Source of the DNA: Streptomyces sp. DH24
Lineage (GTDB): Bacteria > Actinomycetota > Actinomycetes > Streptomycetales > Streptomycetaceae
Assembly (NCBI RefSeq): GCF_029813775.1
Contig: NZ_JARVKW010000012.1
Location: 1 to 64,000 of the forward strand
Length of the DNA: 64,000 nucleotides
Reading direction: 5' to 3'
Shown: positions 1 through 9,162 of the stretch, in pieces
Layout of the letters: each line of letters starts with the position of its first letter
Position numbering within the stretch: position 1 is the first letter of the stretch
The notes under the pieces: model-generated
Told to the model about the DNA's origin: nothing
Databases searched by the model: none
The model's input: the letters and a program-made list of their open reading frames with translations, nothing else
Translations under genes and position numbers: made by a program

Positions 1-908
1 CCCCCGGCTCCCCGCACCCCGGCCCCGCCTACGGCTTCCCCCACCAGCCCGCCCCGGCCTGGCCCGGCAGCCACGACCCGGGCGCCTCGCCCCAGCCCTA
101 CGGCACCCCGGAGCCAAGCGCCTCGCCCCAGCCGTACGGCACCCCGGAGCCAAGCGCCTCGCCCCAGCCGTACGGCACCCCCGCGTCAGGCACCCTGCCT
201 CCGCAGTTCGGCACCCCGGCCCCGGGCGGCCCTCCGCAGCATTACGGCACCCCACCCGCAGGAACCCCGCCCCACCGCTACGACCCGCACGGCTCCGGCC
301 CCGCCTACGGCCCGCCGCCGGAAACGTCGCACGGCAGCAGCCGTTCCTCCGTGCTGCTCGTCGTCGTCGCACTGGTCGTCGCCCTCGCCGCCGGCGGGTC
401 CGTCTACGCGCTGATGAACCGCGGGGACCAGCAGTCGGGCGGAGGCCCCGCGCCCTCCCCGACCGTCACGGGGGAGCACCAGTCGGCCGATCCCGCCCCG
501 TCCGGGCCGGACCCCGGGCCGACCACCGGTTCCCCCTCCCCGTCGGCGGACGGGGCGATCCCGGCGGGGTACCTCGGCACCTGGACCACCACCATCGACA
601 ACGCGTCCGGGCAGCACACCCGGCGGCTGACCATTCAGCAGGGCGAGGTCGGGGACACCGTCCTGTCCCTCGCCGCCGAGGGGCCCGCCGACAACGGCAG
701 CGACTACCGCTGCGTGTTCGTCGCCGAGCTGAGCGAGAAGCCCGGCGCCGAGGGGCCGCTGGCCATCGGGCCGTCCAGCGTGCGGACCGGGCAGCCCAGC
801 ACCGCGTGCGCTCCGGGCGCAGCGACCGACGTCACCCTCCTGCCGGACGGCACGCTGGAGCGGGTGAACCCGACCACGGGGGAGCGGCTCGTCTACCGCC
901 GCGAGTGA
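1..908 (+). CDS. C-terminal part of a membrane Ser/Thr protein kinase-like protein (5' end outside window)
   Basis: The reading frame is open from the window edge (codons begin at base 3). It reads a Pro/Gly/Tyr-rich linker, one membrane segment (about 350-410 nt, VVALVVALAAGGSVYAL) and an outer domain that starts GYLGTWTTTI and contains TRRLTIQQGEVGDTVLSL. This outer domain is familiar from the ends of Streptomyces Ser/Thr kinases with an N-terminal cytoplasmic kinase domain, so a sensor kinase is the likely identity. The kinase domain itself is not in the window, so the call is an inference. The linker contains three copies of a 12-residue repeat. Confidence 0.55.
   Translation, partial: PGSPHPGPAYGFPHQPAPAWPGSHDPGASPQPYGTPEPSASPQPYGTPEPSASPQPYGTPASGTLPPQFGTPAPGGPPQHYGTPPAGTPPHRYDPHGSGPAYGPPPETSHGSSRSSVLLVVVALVVALAAGGSVYALMNRGDQQSGGGPAPSPTVTGEHQSADPAPSGPDPGPTTGSPSPSADGAIPAGYLGTWTTTIDNASGQHTRRLTIQQGEVGDTVLSLAAEGPADNGSDYRCVFVAELSEKPGAEGPLAIGPSSVRTGQPSTACAPGAATDVTLLPDGTLERVNPTTGERLVYRRE
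84..191 (+). repeat. Three tandem 36-bp repeats in a coding linker
   Basis: Units at 84-119, 120-155 and 156-191 encode ASPQPYGTPEPS; the third diverges at its end. The repeat keeps the reading frame and extends the disordered linker before the membrane segment. Confidence 0.85.
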
Positions 909-1036
909 CCGAAAACGCCTTGCGCGCAAGGTCGTTGAACGTCCGGCGAATTCCCGGCGACGTGTCCGGATTGCGCCCCCGCGCGGCCGTACGGTGATCG
1001 CCCTGTTGGACACCGGACAGTGGCGGGGGCCCCACG

Positions 1037-2575
1037 GTGGAGTGGCTGAGCGCGGAGAATCTGGTGGCCGTGGTGACGGCGCTCCTCGGCATCGGCGCCT
1101 CGGGCGTCATGGTCTGGTACGAGCGCCGGGTGCCGCGCCGCAAACGCGTCGGCTACCGCGTCCAGATGGACAACCCGATAGGGGACGACGTCCTCTCCGG
1201 CCGGGTGGGCAGCCGTCTCGGCCTGTTCGACGAGTACCCGGGCATGTCGGACGCCACCCTCGTCCTGCTGCGCATCGAGAACGACGGCTGGCAGAGCATC
1301 GCCGACAACGACTACACCGGCCGCGAACTGCACGGTCTGACCGCCGTGTTCACCGACCGCACGGTGCGCGGCGTCTCGGTCACCCAGCCGTCCGGCACCG
1401 ACCACCTGATGGAGCACTTCACCCCGGACGCCGGCTTCGGCTTCGAGGGCAACACGCTCCGCATCCCGCGCGTCCCCCTCAACCGCGGCGAGCACTTCAA
1501 GCTGCTCGTGCTGCTGTCCGGCGGCGACGTGGGCCGCGCGATCCGGCTCACCGGCGGCATCCGCGACGGCGAGGTGCACCCCAACCACAGCGCCTCCCCG
1601 GACGACAAGCCGCCCCTGTTCGGCCGGGCCGCCCGCACCATCACCGTCCTGCTCACGGCCAGCGTGGTCACCCTCGCCGCCCTCGTCGTGACCCGCGACG
1701 ACAGCAGGCCGCCGATCGGCTGCACCGACGGCACGCTCACGCTGACCGGCTCGACCGCGTTCGCGCCGGTGCTGCGGGAGGCGGCCGGCAAGTACGAGAA
1801 GGACTGCGCGGAGGCGGGCCCGGACATCGTCGTGGACGCGCACGGCTCGACGGCCGGCATCCGGGAACTCGCGGCCGCCGGCGCCGAGGCGGAGCGGGGT
1901 TCGCCGGCGGTCGTGGCGTTCTCCGACGGGCCCCACCAGAACGGCCCGGACCGGCTGCGGGAGAACCGCCTCGCGATCTCCGTCTTCGCCCTGGTCGTCA
2001 ACGACCGGGTGAAGCTGGACGACCTGACCACCGAGCAGGTGCGCCGCCTGTACCGGGGCGAGGTCGCCAACTGGCGGGAGCTGGGCGGCCCGGACCTGCC
2101 CGTGCACCTGGTCAGCAGGGACGCCAACTCCGGCACGCGGCAGGTCTTCCAGCGACGCGTCCTCGGGGGCAGCGAGATCGCCAACACCTCCGTGGACTGC
2201 CGCCACAAGGACTATCCGAGCTCACCGGTCGTGCGCTGCGAACTGGACTCCACCGAGCAGGTGCTGAGCTCCGTCGCCGCCATCCCCGGCGCGATCGGCT
2301 ACAGCGAGTTCAACGCCGCCCAGGACGCGAAGGGCCTGCACCTGGTGCGGCTCGACGGCCAGGAGCCGTCCGTGGACGCCATCGAGGACGGCACGAGCGA
2401 CTACCCGTACCGCGAACTCGAATACGCCTACACCTACGGGCGGCCGCCCGCCGACTCCCTCGTCTCCAGCTTCCTGACGTATCTGAGCCGGGGCAACGGC
2501 CAGGACGTCATCCGCACCCACGGCCACCTGCCGTGCTGGACCTCGGAGGGCCTGCGGCTGTGCGCCGACCCGTGA
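1037..2575 (+). CDS. Membrane-anchored PstS-like substrate-binding protein
   Basis: 512 aa from a GTG start. There is a membrane segment at about residues 8-27, a soluble stretch, a second membrane segment at about 203-222, then a periplasmic-binding-protein-like domain from about residue 229 to the end. This domain carries LTGSTAFAPVLREAA and DANSGTRQVFQRR, the pattern of PstS-type phosphate-binding proteins. Free PstS proteins are lipoproteins of about 370 aa with an N-terminal domain start; here the domain sits behind two membrane segments and there is no transporter next door. A sensory or scavenging role is possible. The ligand is not shown by the sequence. Confidence 0.7.
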   Translation: MEWLSAENLVAVVTALLGIGASGVMVWYERRVPRRKRVGYRVQMDNPIGDDVLSGRVGSRLGLFDEYPGMSDATLVLLRIENDGWQSIADNDYTGRELHGLTAVFTDRTVRGVSVTQPSGTDHLMEHFTPDAGFGFEGNTLRIPRVPLNRGEHFKLLVLLSGGDVGRAIRLTGGIRDGEVHPNHSASPDDKPPLFGRAARTITVLLTASVVTLAALVVTRDDSRPPIGCTDGTLTLTGSTAFAPVLREAAGKYEKDCAEAGPDIVVDAHGSTAGIRELAAAGAEAERGSPAVVAFSDGPHQNGPDRLRENRLAISVFALVVNDRVKLDDLTTEQVRRLYRGEVANWRELGGPDLPVHLVSRDANSGTRQVFQRRVLGGSEIANTSVDCRHKDYPSSPVVRCELDSTEQVLSSVAAIPGAIGYSEFNAAQDAKGLHLVRLDGQEPSVDAIEDGTSDYPYRELEYAYTYGRPPADSLVSSFLTYLSRGNGQDVIRTHGHLPCWTSEGLRLCADP

Positions 2576-2614
2576 CGGGCCCGGTCGCCAGGGGCCCACG
2601 GCGGACCCTGCGTC

Positions 2615-2671
2615 CGGCGGCCCGGCGGCCCGGCGGCCCGGCGGCCCGGCGGCCCGGCGGGCCCTGTGGGC
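2615..2671. repeat. Tandem 9-bp GC repeat between convergent genes
   Basis: About six copies of CGGCGGCCC follow the stop of the binding-protein gene, with a looser repeat of GGTCAGCAGGGCTC after it. It lies in the 145-bp gap between convergent genes and may take part in termination, or be simple slippage. Confidence 0.7.
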
Positions 2672-2720
2672 CCTGCGCCGAGCCGGGGTCAGCAGGGCTC
2701 GGGTCAGCAGGGCTCCGGGG

Positions 2721-3470
2721 TCAGCGGGGCTCCGGAGGGCGCTGCCGGGGCATGTTCGGGCGGGCGGCGGCCCCCGGCGGCAGCGGGAACCGTCCGTTCA
2801 CCGCGCCCGACTCGGTCCGGGAACCGCCGGGCACGGCAGCCTGGATGCCGAGCGGCGCGCCCCCGGTGCGGAACTCCACCATCCAGTCGGCGGTCTCGGC
2901 GCGCATCAGCTCGGTCACGTCCTCCGAGAAGCGCCGCAGCACCCCCAGGCACCGCTCGGCGGCCTCGCTTGCGGTGCCCTCCGTCGGCCCGAGGATCTCC
3001 CGCACGCATTCGGAGGCCCAGTCGAACTGGAGCACCTGGAGCCGCCGCTGCACCGCCTGCGCGGTCGCGACGTCCCTTATCCAGCCGGACGTCACCCCGA
3101 AGAACCGGTCGGCGGCCACGCACGCCGCGGCCAGCAGCAGCGCCAGGTATCCCCAGGGCGCGGCCCCGCCCAGCACGCCGGTCAGGTCCAGCAGGGGCAG
3201 CGCGGCGCCCACGACCGCGCCCGTGGCGGCACCGCAGCGCAGGGCCCGCGCCCCGCGCCGCTTCCACACCCGGTCGGCGAGGTACCAGGCCGCCGTGTCC
3301 AGCGCGCCGCGTTCCACCCACCGGTACAGCTCGTCCAGCCGCTGGGCGGGCTCCTCCCAGTCGCCGAGCGGAAAGGGCCGCCCGGTGAGGTCTCCCGGCC
3401 GCAGCCGGGCAGCACGCTCACCCCGGCCGTTGTGAGGCGGACCCTCGGGCTGCATCTCCGGCTGACCCAC
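2721..3470 (-). CDS. SLATT-domain two-TM membrane protein
   Basis: About 249 aa. Residues near 70-130 hold two hydrophobic helices (GAATGAVVGAALPLLDL and WGYLALLLAAACVAADRFFG), preceded by a helix with WYLADRVWKRR and followed by a long helical part with TAQAVQRRLQVLQFDWASE. This is the layout of SLATT proteins, 2-TM modules that comparative genomics links to nucleotide-sensing SMODS/SLOG conflict systems as putative pore-forming effectors. No SMODS or SLOG gene is seen beside it; it is divergent from ybaB-recR. I place the start at a GTG (3470) with GGGAG six bases upstream. An ATG at 3455 and a longer frame to 3509 are alternatives. Confidence 0.65.
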   Translation of the reverse strand: MGQPEMQPEGPPHNGRGERAARLRPGDLTGRPFPLGDWEEPAQRLDELYRWVERGALDTAAWYLADRVWKRRGARALRCGAATGAVVGAALPLLDLTGVLGGAAPWGYLALLLAAACVAADRFFGVTSGWIRDVATAQAVQRRLQVLQFDWASECVREILGPTEGTASEAAERCLGVLRRFSEDVTELMRAETADWMVEFRTGGAPLGIQAAVPGGSRTESGAVNGRFPLPPGAAARPNMPRQRPPEPR

Positions 3471-3746
3471 CCGGCACTCCCTACTGATCACGGTGCGTGA
3501 CGCTCGCATGGCGCTGCTGTGGCACCTGATGCCGTTGCGACGGCCCCCTTCCTACCGCCCAATGGGTGGCGATGCGGCGGGTTTCGCTGCTTTTCCGCCC
3601 GGAAGTGGCGCTTGATCAGGTATAGGAGTCGGATTCGTATCACTCGAAAGAGTGCCGGGGCGCCGCTCGCGGTGACCACGTAGGCTCGTGCCGAACGGAA
3701 AAGCGCGGAAATACCGTGCCGCACGTGCCCCGAAGAGGAGCTGATC

Positions 3747-4088
3747 GTGATCCCCGGTGGTGGCCAGCCCAACATGCAGCAGCTGCTCCAGCAGGCCCAG
3801 AAGATGCAGCAGGATCTGCAGCGGGCGCAGGAGGAACTGGCGCAGACGGAGGTCGACGGGCAGGCGGGTGGCGGCCTGGTGCGGGCGACCGTCACCGGCG
3901 CCGGCGAACTGCGGGCGCTGAGGATCGACCCCAAGGCGGTGGACCCGGACGACACCGAGACCCTCGCCGACCTGGTCGTCGCGGCCGTCCACGCGGCCAA
4001 CGAGAACGCGCAGGCGCTCCAGCAGCAGAAGCTCGGCCCGCTGGCCCAGGGCCTGGGCGGCGGAGGCATCCCGGGACTGCCCTTCTGA
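3747..4088 (+). CDS. YbaB/EbfC family nucleoid-associated protein
   Basis: 113 aa. GTG start with GAGGAG six bases upstream. Gln-rich N-terminal helix ([20 protein letters not shown]), then the central beta sheet with [18 protein letters not shown] and a C-terminal helix with [13 protein letters not shown]. Family members form dimers shaped like tweezers and bind DNA. The gene lies 80 bp before recR, the classical ybaB-recR arrangement that ties it to recombination and repair. Normal length for the family. Confidence 0.93.
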   Translation: MIPGGGQPNMQQLLQQAQKMQQDLQRAQEELAQTEVDGQAGGGLVRATVTGAGELRALRIDPKAVDPDDTETLADLVVAAVHAANENAQALQQQKLGPLAQGLGGGGIPGLPF

Positions 4089-4168
4089 GCGGTCCCCGCC
4101 GCCTTTCTAGGACGGGCCCGGCCAACTAGCGTATGTACTGAAGGAACCCAGGAAAGGGCGGCAGTCCG

Positions 4169-4768
4169 TTGTACGAAGGCGTGGTCCAGGACCTCATCGA
4201 CGAGCTCGGGCGGTTGCCCGGCGTCGGTCCCAAGAGCGCGCAGCGGATCGCCTTCCACATCCTCCAGGCGGAACCGACCGACGTACGGCGTCTCGCGCAG
4301 GCCCTGATGGAGGTCAAGGCGAAGGTCCGCTTCTGCGCGACCTGCGGCAACGTCGCGCAGGAGGAGCTGTGCGGCATCTGCCGCGACAGCCGCCGCGACC
4401 CCGCCGTGATCTGCATCGTGGAGGAGCCCAAGGACGTCGTGGCGATCGAGCGCACCCGCGAGTTCCGGGGCCACTACCACGTCCTGGGCGGCGCGATCAG
4501 CCCCATCGACGGCGTCGGCCCCGACGACCTGCGCATCCGGGAACTCCTGGCGCGCCTCGCGGACGGCACGGTCACGGAGCTGATCCTCGCCACGGACCCG
4601 AACCTGGAGGGCGAGGCCACGGCCACGTACCTCGCGCGCATGATCAAACCGATGGGCCTCAAGGTCACCCGCCTGGCCAGCGGCCTCCCGGTGGGCGGCG
4701 ACCTGGAATACGCGGACGAGGTCACGCTCGGCCGCGCCTTCGAGGGGAGACGACTCCTAGATGTCTGA
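4169..4768 (+). CDS. recR: Recombination mediator protein RecR
   Basis: 199 aa, the normal RecR length. N-terminal helix-hairpin-helix ([18 protein letters not shown], residues 13-30), a zinc finger with Cys56, Cys59, Cys68 and Cys71, then a Toprim domain beginning [10 protein letters not shown]. RecR acts with RecF/RecO to load RecA on gapped DNA. The start is TTG; the conserved N-terminal sequence [18 protein letters not shown] leaves little choice. It overlaps the following DUF5063 gene by 8 bases, so the two are translated together. Confidence 0.97.
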   Translation: MYEGVVQDLIDELGRLPGVGPKSAQRIAFHILQAEPTDVRRLAQALMEVKAKVRFCATCGNVAQEELCGICRDSRRDPAVICIVEEPKDVVAIERTREFRGHYHVLGGAISPIDGVGPDDLRIRELLARLADGTVTELILATDPNLEGEATATYLARMIKPMGLKVTRLASGLPVGGDLEYADEVTLGRAFEGRRLLDV

Positions 4769-5420
4769 CGCCACGCTGCACGCGACCAGCCACGACCCCG
4801 ACGACTTCGCGGTCCAGATCGCGGACCAGGTGGAGAGCTTCCTCGTAGCGGTCACCGAGGTCGCCAAGGGCGACGAGCCGGAATCGGCCATCCCCTTCCT
4901 CCTCCTGGAGGTCTCCCAACTGCTCCTGGCCGGCGGCCGGCTGGGCGCGCACGAGGACATCCTGCCGGACGAGCGCTACGAGCCCGACCTGGGTCCGGAA
5001 CAGGACGTGGACGAGCTCCGCGAGAACCTCGCCCGCCTGCTGGAGCCCATCGACGTCTACTCGGAGGTCTTCGACCCCTACGAGCCGCGCAAGGCGCCGG
5101 TGCCGGCCCGGATCTCCGACGACCTGGCCGACGTCATCACCGACCTGCGTCACGGCATGGCCCACTACAAGGCCGGCCGCACCACGGAGGCGCTGTGGTG
5201 GTGGCAGTTCTCGTACTTCTCCAACTGGGGCTCGACGGCCTCGGCGACCCTGCGGGCGCTGCAGTCGGTGGTCGCGCACGTCCGCCTGAACCAGCCCCTG
5301 CAGGAGCTGGACGGCCTGGACACCGACGAGGACCTCGGCGACGAGGCCCTGGAGGCGGAGGCGGGCCGTGTCATGGCGGAGGAGATCGCGGGCCCGCTGG
5401 GGCTGCGCACGGTCAAATAG
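4761..5420 (+). CDS. DUF5063 domain protein
   Basis: 219 aa, acidic, no signal peptide or membrane segment. The sequence has the pattern [20 protein letters not shown] at the start and [20 protein letters not shown] near residue 150, which I recognise as the actinobacterial DUF5063 family that always follows recR. Function is not known. The 8-base overlap with recR suggests a role connected with RecR or simple co-expression. Confidence 0.8.
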   Translation: MSDATLHATSHDPDDFAVQIADQVESFLVAVTEVAKGDEPESAIPFLLLEVSQLLLAGGRLGAHEDILPDERYEPDLGPEQDVDELRENLARLLEPIDVYSEVFDPYEPRKAPVPARISDDLADVITDLRHGMAHYKAGRTTEALWWWQFSYFSNWGSTASATLRALQSVVAHVRLNQPLQELDGLDTDEDLGDEALEAEAGRVMAEEIAGPLGLRTVK

Positions 5421-5719
5421 CGCGGGCGGGCGCTCCGACCGGACGGCGGGACGGCCCGACCGCGCCGCGGCCGGTTTGCCGGAAAACGGCGCCGTCCGGG
5501 CCCGCCCCGTCGTGACCTGGCCCACTTTCCGGAGTGCCCGCCGCCCGGTTGGGCATGTGCCCTTCCGGAGCGGCCCGGGAACATCCGGGTGATCATGTCG
5601 TGAGCGGGACATCTCACGATGCGATATCACCCGGGGTGTTTCCGGGCGCTCGTTAAACTGAGCCGACCGCAGTACGAATGCGTACGTGCGGAACGAGACG
5701 GACTGAGCGAGGAGCGCAC

Positions 5720-6997
5720 GTGGGCCTTGTCGTGCAGAAGTACGGAGGCTCCTCCGTAGCCGATGCCGAAGGCATCAAGCGCGTCGCCAAGCGGATCGTG
5801 GAAGCCAAGAAGAACGGCAACCAGGTGGTTGCCGTGGTCTCCGCGATGGGCGACACGACGGACGAGCTGATCGATCTCGCCGAGCAGGTTTCCCCGATCC
5901 CTGCCGGGCGCGAGCTCGACATGCTGCTGACCGCCGGAGAGCGGATCTCCATGGCGCTGCTGGCCATGGCGATCAAAAACCTGGGCCACGAGGCCCAGTC
6001 GTTCACGGGCAGCCAGGCAGGTGTCATCACCGACTCGGTCCACAACAAAGCGCGGATCATCGATGTGACGCCGGGCCGCATCCGGGCCTCGGTGGACGAG
6101 GGCAACATCGCCATCGTCGCCGGCTTCCAGGGCGTCAGCCAGGACAGCAAGGACATCACCACGCTGGGCCGCGGCGGCTCGGACACCACGGCGGTCGCGC
6201 TCGCTGCCGCCCTCGACGCCGAGGTCTGCGAGATCTACACCGACGTCGACGGTGTGTTCACCGCCGACCCGCGCGTGGTGAAGAAGGCCCGGAAGATCGA
6301 CTGGATCTCGTTCGAGGACATGCTCGAACTGGCGGCGTCCGGGTCCAAGGTGCTGCTCCACCGCTGCGTGGAGTACGCCCGCCGGTACAACATCCCGATC
6401 CACGTCCGCTCCTCCTTCAGCGGGCTGCAGGGCACGTGGGTCAGCAGCGAGCCGATCAAGCAAGGGGACAAGCAGGTGGAGCAGGCCATCATCTCCGGTG
6501 TCGCGCACGACACCTCCGAGGCCAAGATCACGGTCGTCGGCGTGCCGGACAAGCCGGGCGAGGCGGCCTCGATCTTCCGCACGATCGCCGACGCCGAGAT
6601 CAACATCGACATGGTCGTGCAGAACGTGTCCGCCGCGTCCACGGGCCTGACGGACATCTCCTTCACGCTGCCCAAGGCCGAGGGCCGCAAGGCCATCGAC
6701 GCGCTGGAGAAGAACCGCGCGGGCATCGGCTTCGAGTCGCTGCGCTACGACGACCAGATCGGCAAGATCTCGCTCGTGGGCGCCGGCATGAAGACCAACC
6801 CCGGTGTCACCGCCGACTTCTTCACCGCGCTGTCCGACGCCGGCGTGAACATCGAGCTGATCTCGACCTCCGAAATCCGCATCTCGGTCGTCACGCGCAA
6901 GGACGACGTCGCCGAGGCCGTCCGCGCCGTCCACACCGCCTTCGGACTGGACTCGGACAGCGACGAGGCCGTCGTCTACGGAGGCACCGGCCGCTGA
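5720..6997 (+). CDS. ask: Aspartate kinase (alpha subunit)
   Basis: 425 aa. Phosphorylates aspartate, the first step to lysine, threonine, methionine and diaminopimelate. The kinase domain starts [14 protein letters not shown] and holds [20 protein letters not shown]; two ACT regulatory domains follow (about residues 265-340 and 345-420). GTG start with GGAG just upstream; the frame is open further upstream but the conserved N-terminus begins here. An internal start at 6476 probably makes a separate beta subunit, as in Corynebacterium lysC. The stop overlaps the asd start by one base (TGATG). GTTAAACT at 5653-5660 could be the -10 of its promoter, without a clear -35. Confidence 0.96.
   Translation: MGLVVQKYGGSSVADAEGIKRVAKRIVEAKKNGNQVVAVVSAMGDTTDELIDLAEQVSPIPAGRELDMLLTAGERISMALLAMAIKNLGHEAQSFTGSQAGVITDSVHNKARIIDVTPGRIRASVDEGNIAIVAGFQGVSQDSKDITTLGRGGSDTTAVALAAALDAEVCEIYTDVDGVFTADPRVVKKARKIDWISFEDMLELAASGSKVLLHRCVEYARRYNIPIHVRSSFSGLQGTWVSSEPIKQGDKQVEQAIISGVAHDTSEAKITVVGVPDKPGEAASIFRTIADAEINIDMVVQNVSAASTGLTDISFTLPKAEGRKAIDALEKNRAGIGFESLRYDDQIGKISLVGAGMKTNPGVTADFFTALSDAGVNIELISTSEIRISVVTRKDDVAEAVRAVHTAFGLDSDSDEAVVYGGTGR
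6462..6997 (+). CDS. Internal ribosome binding site and GTG start for the aspartokinase beta subunit
   Basis: AAGGGG at 6462-6467 stands 8 bases before an in-frame GTG at 6476. Translation from there gives a 173-aa protein holding only the two ACT domains ([17 protein letters not shown] onward), identical to the end of the alpha subunit. Alpha2-beta2 aspartokinases made from one gene in this way are established in Corynebacterium and Bacillus; the position matches exactly. Feature bounds include the binding site. Confidence 0.7.
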
Positions 6998-8058
6998 TGG
7001 AGCGGTCAGGGCGGCGACCGACGCTCGCGGTCGTGGGCGCGACCGGGGCCGTCGGCGCGGTCATGCTCCAGATCCTGTCCCAGCACGCCGACATCTGGGG
7101 TGAGATCCGACTCGTCGCCTCGCCGCGCTCGGCCGGCCGCAAGCTGGCCGTGCGCGGCGCGGAGACCGAGGTCGTCGCGCTCACCGAGGAGGTCTTCGAC
7201 GGGGTCGACGTCGCCATGTTCGACGTGCCCGACGAGGTCGCCGCGCAGTGGGCGCCGGTCGCCGCCGCCAAGGGCGTGGTGGTGGTCGACAACTCCGGCG
7301 CGTTCCGGATGGACCCGGACGTGCCGCTCGTCGTGCCCGAGGTCAATGCCCACGCGGTGCGCAACAGGCCGCGCGGGATCGTCGCCAACCCGAACTGCAC
7401 GACGCTGTCCATGATCGTCGCGCTGGGCGCGCTGCACGCCGAGTTCGGGCTGCGCGAGCTGGTGGTCTCCTCGTACCAGGCGGTGAGCGGTGCCGGACGC
7501 GCCGGTGTGGAGACGCTGCGCCGGCAGCTGTCCCTGGTCGCCGGTACGGAGCTGGGGACGAACCCCGGTGACGTGCGGCGGGCCGTCGGGGACGACACCG
7601 GGCCCTTTTCTGAGCCCGTCGCGCTGAACGTCGTGCCGTGGGCCGGTTCGGTGCGTGAGGACGGCTGGTCCTCGGAGGAGATGAAGGTGCGGGACGAGTC
7701 CCGCAAGATCCTCGGCCTGCCCCGGCTGCCGGTGGCCGTCACCTGCGTACGGGTGCCGGTGATCACCACGCACTCGCTGACCGTGCACGCCCGCTTCGAG
7801 GGCGAGGTCACCGTCGACCGGGCCCGCGAGATCCTCGCCACGGCCCCCGGCGTCGTACTTTTCGACAACCCCGCCGCGGGCGAGTTCCCCACGCCCGCCG
7901 ATGTGGTGGGCACCGATCCGACGTGGGTCGGCCGGGTCCGGCGGGCCCTCGACGACCCCACGGCGCTCGAACTCTTCGTCTGCGGCGACAACCTGCGCAA
8001 GGGCGCCGCGCTGAACACCGCGCAGATCGCGGAGCTGGTGGCGGCCGAGTTCTCCTGA
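6997..8058 (+). CDS. asd: Aspartate-semialdehyde dehydrogenase
   Basis: 353 aa. Converts aspartyl phosphate to aspartate semialdehyde with NADPH, the step after Ask. N-terminal Rossmann motif [13 protein letters not shown] (residues 12-24), active-site Cys134 in [10 protein letters not shown], and the later RVPVITTHS stretch with the catalytic histidine. Length is slightly above the usual 340. It starts on the last base of the ask stop codon, so translational coupling is near certain. A strong hairpin ends the operon about 150 bases downstream. Confidence 0.96.
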   Translation: MERSGRRPTLAVVGATGAVGAVMLQILSQHADIWGEIRLVASPRSAGRKLAVRGAETEVVALTEEVFDGVDVAMFDVPDEVAAQWAPVAAAKGVVVVDNSGAFRMDPDVPLVVPEVNAHAVRNRPRGIVANPNCTTLSMIVALGALHAEFGLRELVVSSYQAVSGAGRAGVETLRRQLSLVAGTELGTNPGDVRRAVGDDTGPFSEPVALNVVPWAGSVREDGWSSEEMKVRDESRKILGLPRLPVAVTCVRVPVITTHSLTVHARFEGEVTVDRAREILATAPGVVLFDNPAAGEFPTPADVVGTDPTWVGRVRRALDDPTALELFVCGDNLRKGAALNTAQIAELVAAEFS

Positions 8059-8487
8059 GCCGCGTGTCCATTTTTCCGGCATGTGGCGGGCTCGGCGGGA
8101 AAACCAGAATGCCCGGCGCAAAACGTTTGTAGGATCTGCACACGAGATGTGAGCCGGTCGATGATCCGGACCCCTTGTACGCGGCACCTTCGGCATCCGA
8201 GGATTTCCTCCCCGCCCTCCGCAACCACGCGGAGGGCGGGGAGCGTCTTTGCGGTCGTCCTGGGCGGGGCGTGGGGGCGCGCGTGCGGCGCGGCGTGGGG
8301 ACGCCGCGAAACGGGCGTGGGGACGTCCGATTCTTACGGGACATAGGGGAAGAGCGGGACGCATGAGGGCATACGACGCACCGTCAGCTGTGCTGCCTGC
8401 CGCGAGGAAGCGGTCTGCCGCGGCGATCGGCCGGAACGCGACGCCCGGCGCGTACAACCCTCACGGGGGTCGGCGTGTCCAACAGGC
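8059..8487. other. 429-bp gap between asd and the sigma gene
   Basis: It contains the asd terminator (8208-8243) and the leader of the sigma gene. A frame from an ATG at 8363 (77 codons, GGGGAAG ten bases upstream) runs over the sigma start in another frame. It may be a leader peptide that couples translation, but I see no family for it and do not call it a gene. Confidence 0.5.
8208..8243 (+). terminator. Terminator after ask-asd
   Basis: A perfect 15-bp stem (CTCCCCGCCCTCCGC with its complement) around the loop AACCAC. Only a short T run (TCTTT) follows, as is usual in Streptomyces. Confidence 0.85.
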
Positions 8488-9162
8488 GTGGCAGAGGTAC
8501 TCGACTTCTCAGTGGCGGCGTCCCGCGGCACGGCCCTACGGCCGCCCCGGGCCGTCCGGTCCCGCGTGGCCGGCGCGCCCGGTGGCATGCCGGTGATCGC
8601 GCCCATGCCCGCTGCGCGGCCCGCCCGCATCCCGAACCAGCGTGACGTGGCCGAGGACATCGCGGCCGCCGGCACGACCGTCGACCACCTCACCGAGACC
8701 TATCGCACGCACTACCGCTCGCTGCTCGGTCTCGCCGCTCTCCTCCTCGACGACACGGCCTCCTGCGAGGACGTCGTCCAGGAGGCGTTCATCCGCGTGC
8801 ACTCCGCGCGCAAACGTGTCCGCGACCCCGAGAAGACGCTCGCGTACCTGCGTCAGACGGTCGTCAACCTCTCCCGCTCGGCACTGCGCCGGCGCATCCT
8901 CGGCCTGAAGCTCCTGTCGAAGCCGATGCCCGACATGGCCAGCGCGGAGGAGGGCGCCTACGACCAGCTGGAGCGCGACTCGCTGATCAAGGCGATGAAG
9001 GGTCTCCAGCGCCGCCAGCGCGAGGTGCTGGTCCTGCGCTACTTCGCGGACATGACCGAGGCACAGGTCGCCGAGACGCTCGGAATTTCGCTGGGCTCGG
9101 TCAAGGCGTACGGTTCACGCGGCATCGCGGCGCTCCGGGTGGCCATGGAGGCACCGGTATGA
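8488..9162 (+). CDS. SigE-family ECF RNA polymerase sigma factor
   Basis: 224 aa from a GTG. The first 60 residues are low in order; then sigma region 2 (HYRSLLGLAALLLDDTASCE, DVVQEAFIRVH) and region 4 with a helix-turn-helix (MTEAQVAETLGISLGSVKAY). This is the SigE/Sig70 subgroup found widely in Streptomyces. The stop codon overlaps the start of the next gene (ATGA), which encodes a single-pass membrane protein. That suggests the pair works as sigma factor and regulator, although no classical ZAS anti-sigma motif is seen in the partner. The start could lie downstream. Confidence 0.9.
   Translation: MAEVLDFSVAASRGTALRPPRAVRSRVAGAPGGMPVIAPMPAARPARIPNQRDVAEDIAAAGTTVDHLTETYRTHYRSLLGLAALLLDDTASCEDVVQEAFIRVHSARKRVRDPEKTLAYLRQTVVNLSRSALRRRILGLKLLSKPMPDMASAEEGAYDQLERDSLIKAMKGLQRRQREVLVLRYFADMTEAQVAETLGISLGSVKAYGSRGIAALRVAMEAPV

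Noticed and set aside
893..2206. A 437-codon minus-strand frame.
   Set aside because: Shadow of the binding-protein gene.
8363..8596. A 77-codon frame upstream of and overlapping the sigma factor start.
   Set aside because: It has a ribosome-binding-like site but no recognised family and mixed codon use; left as a possible leader.
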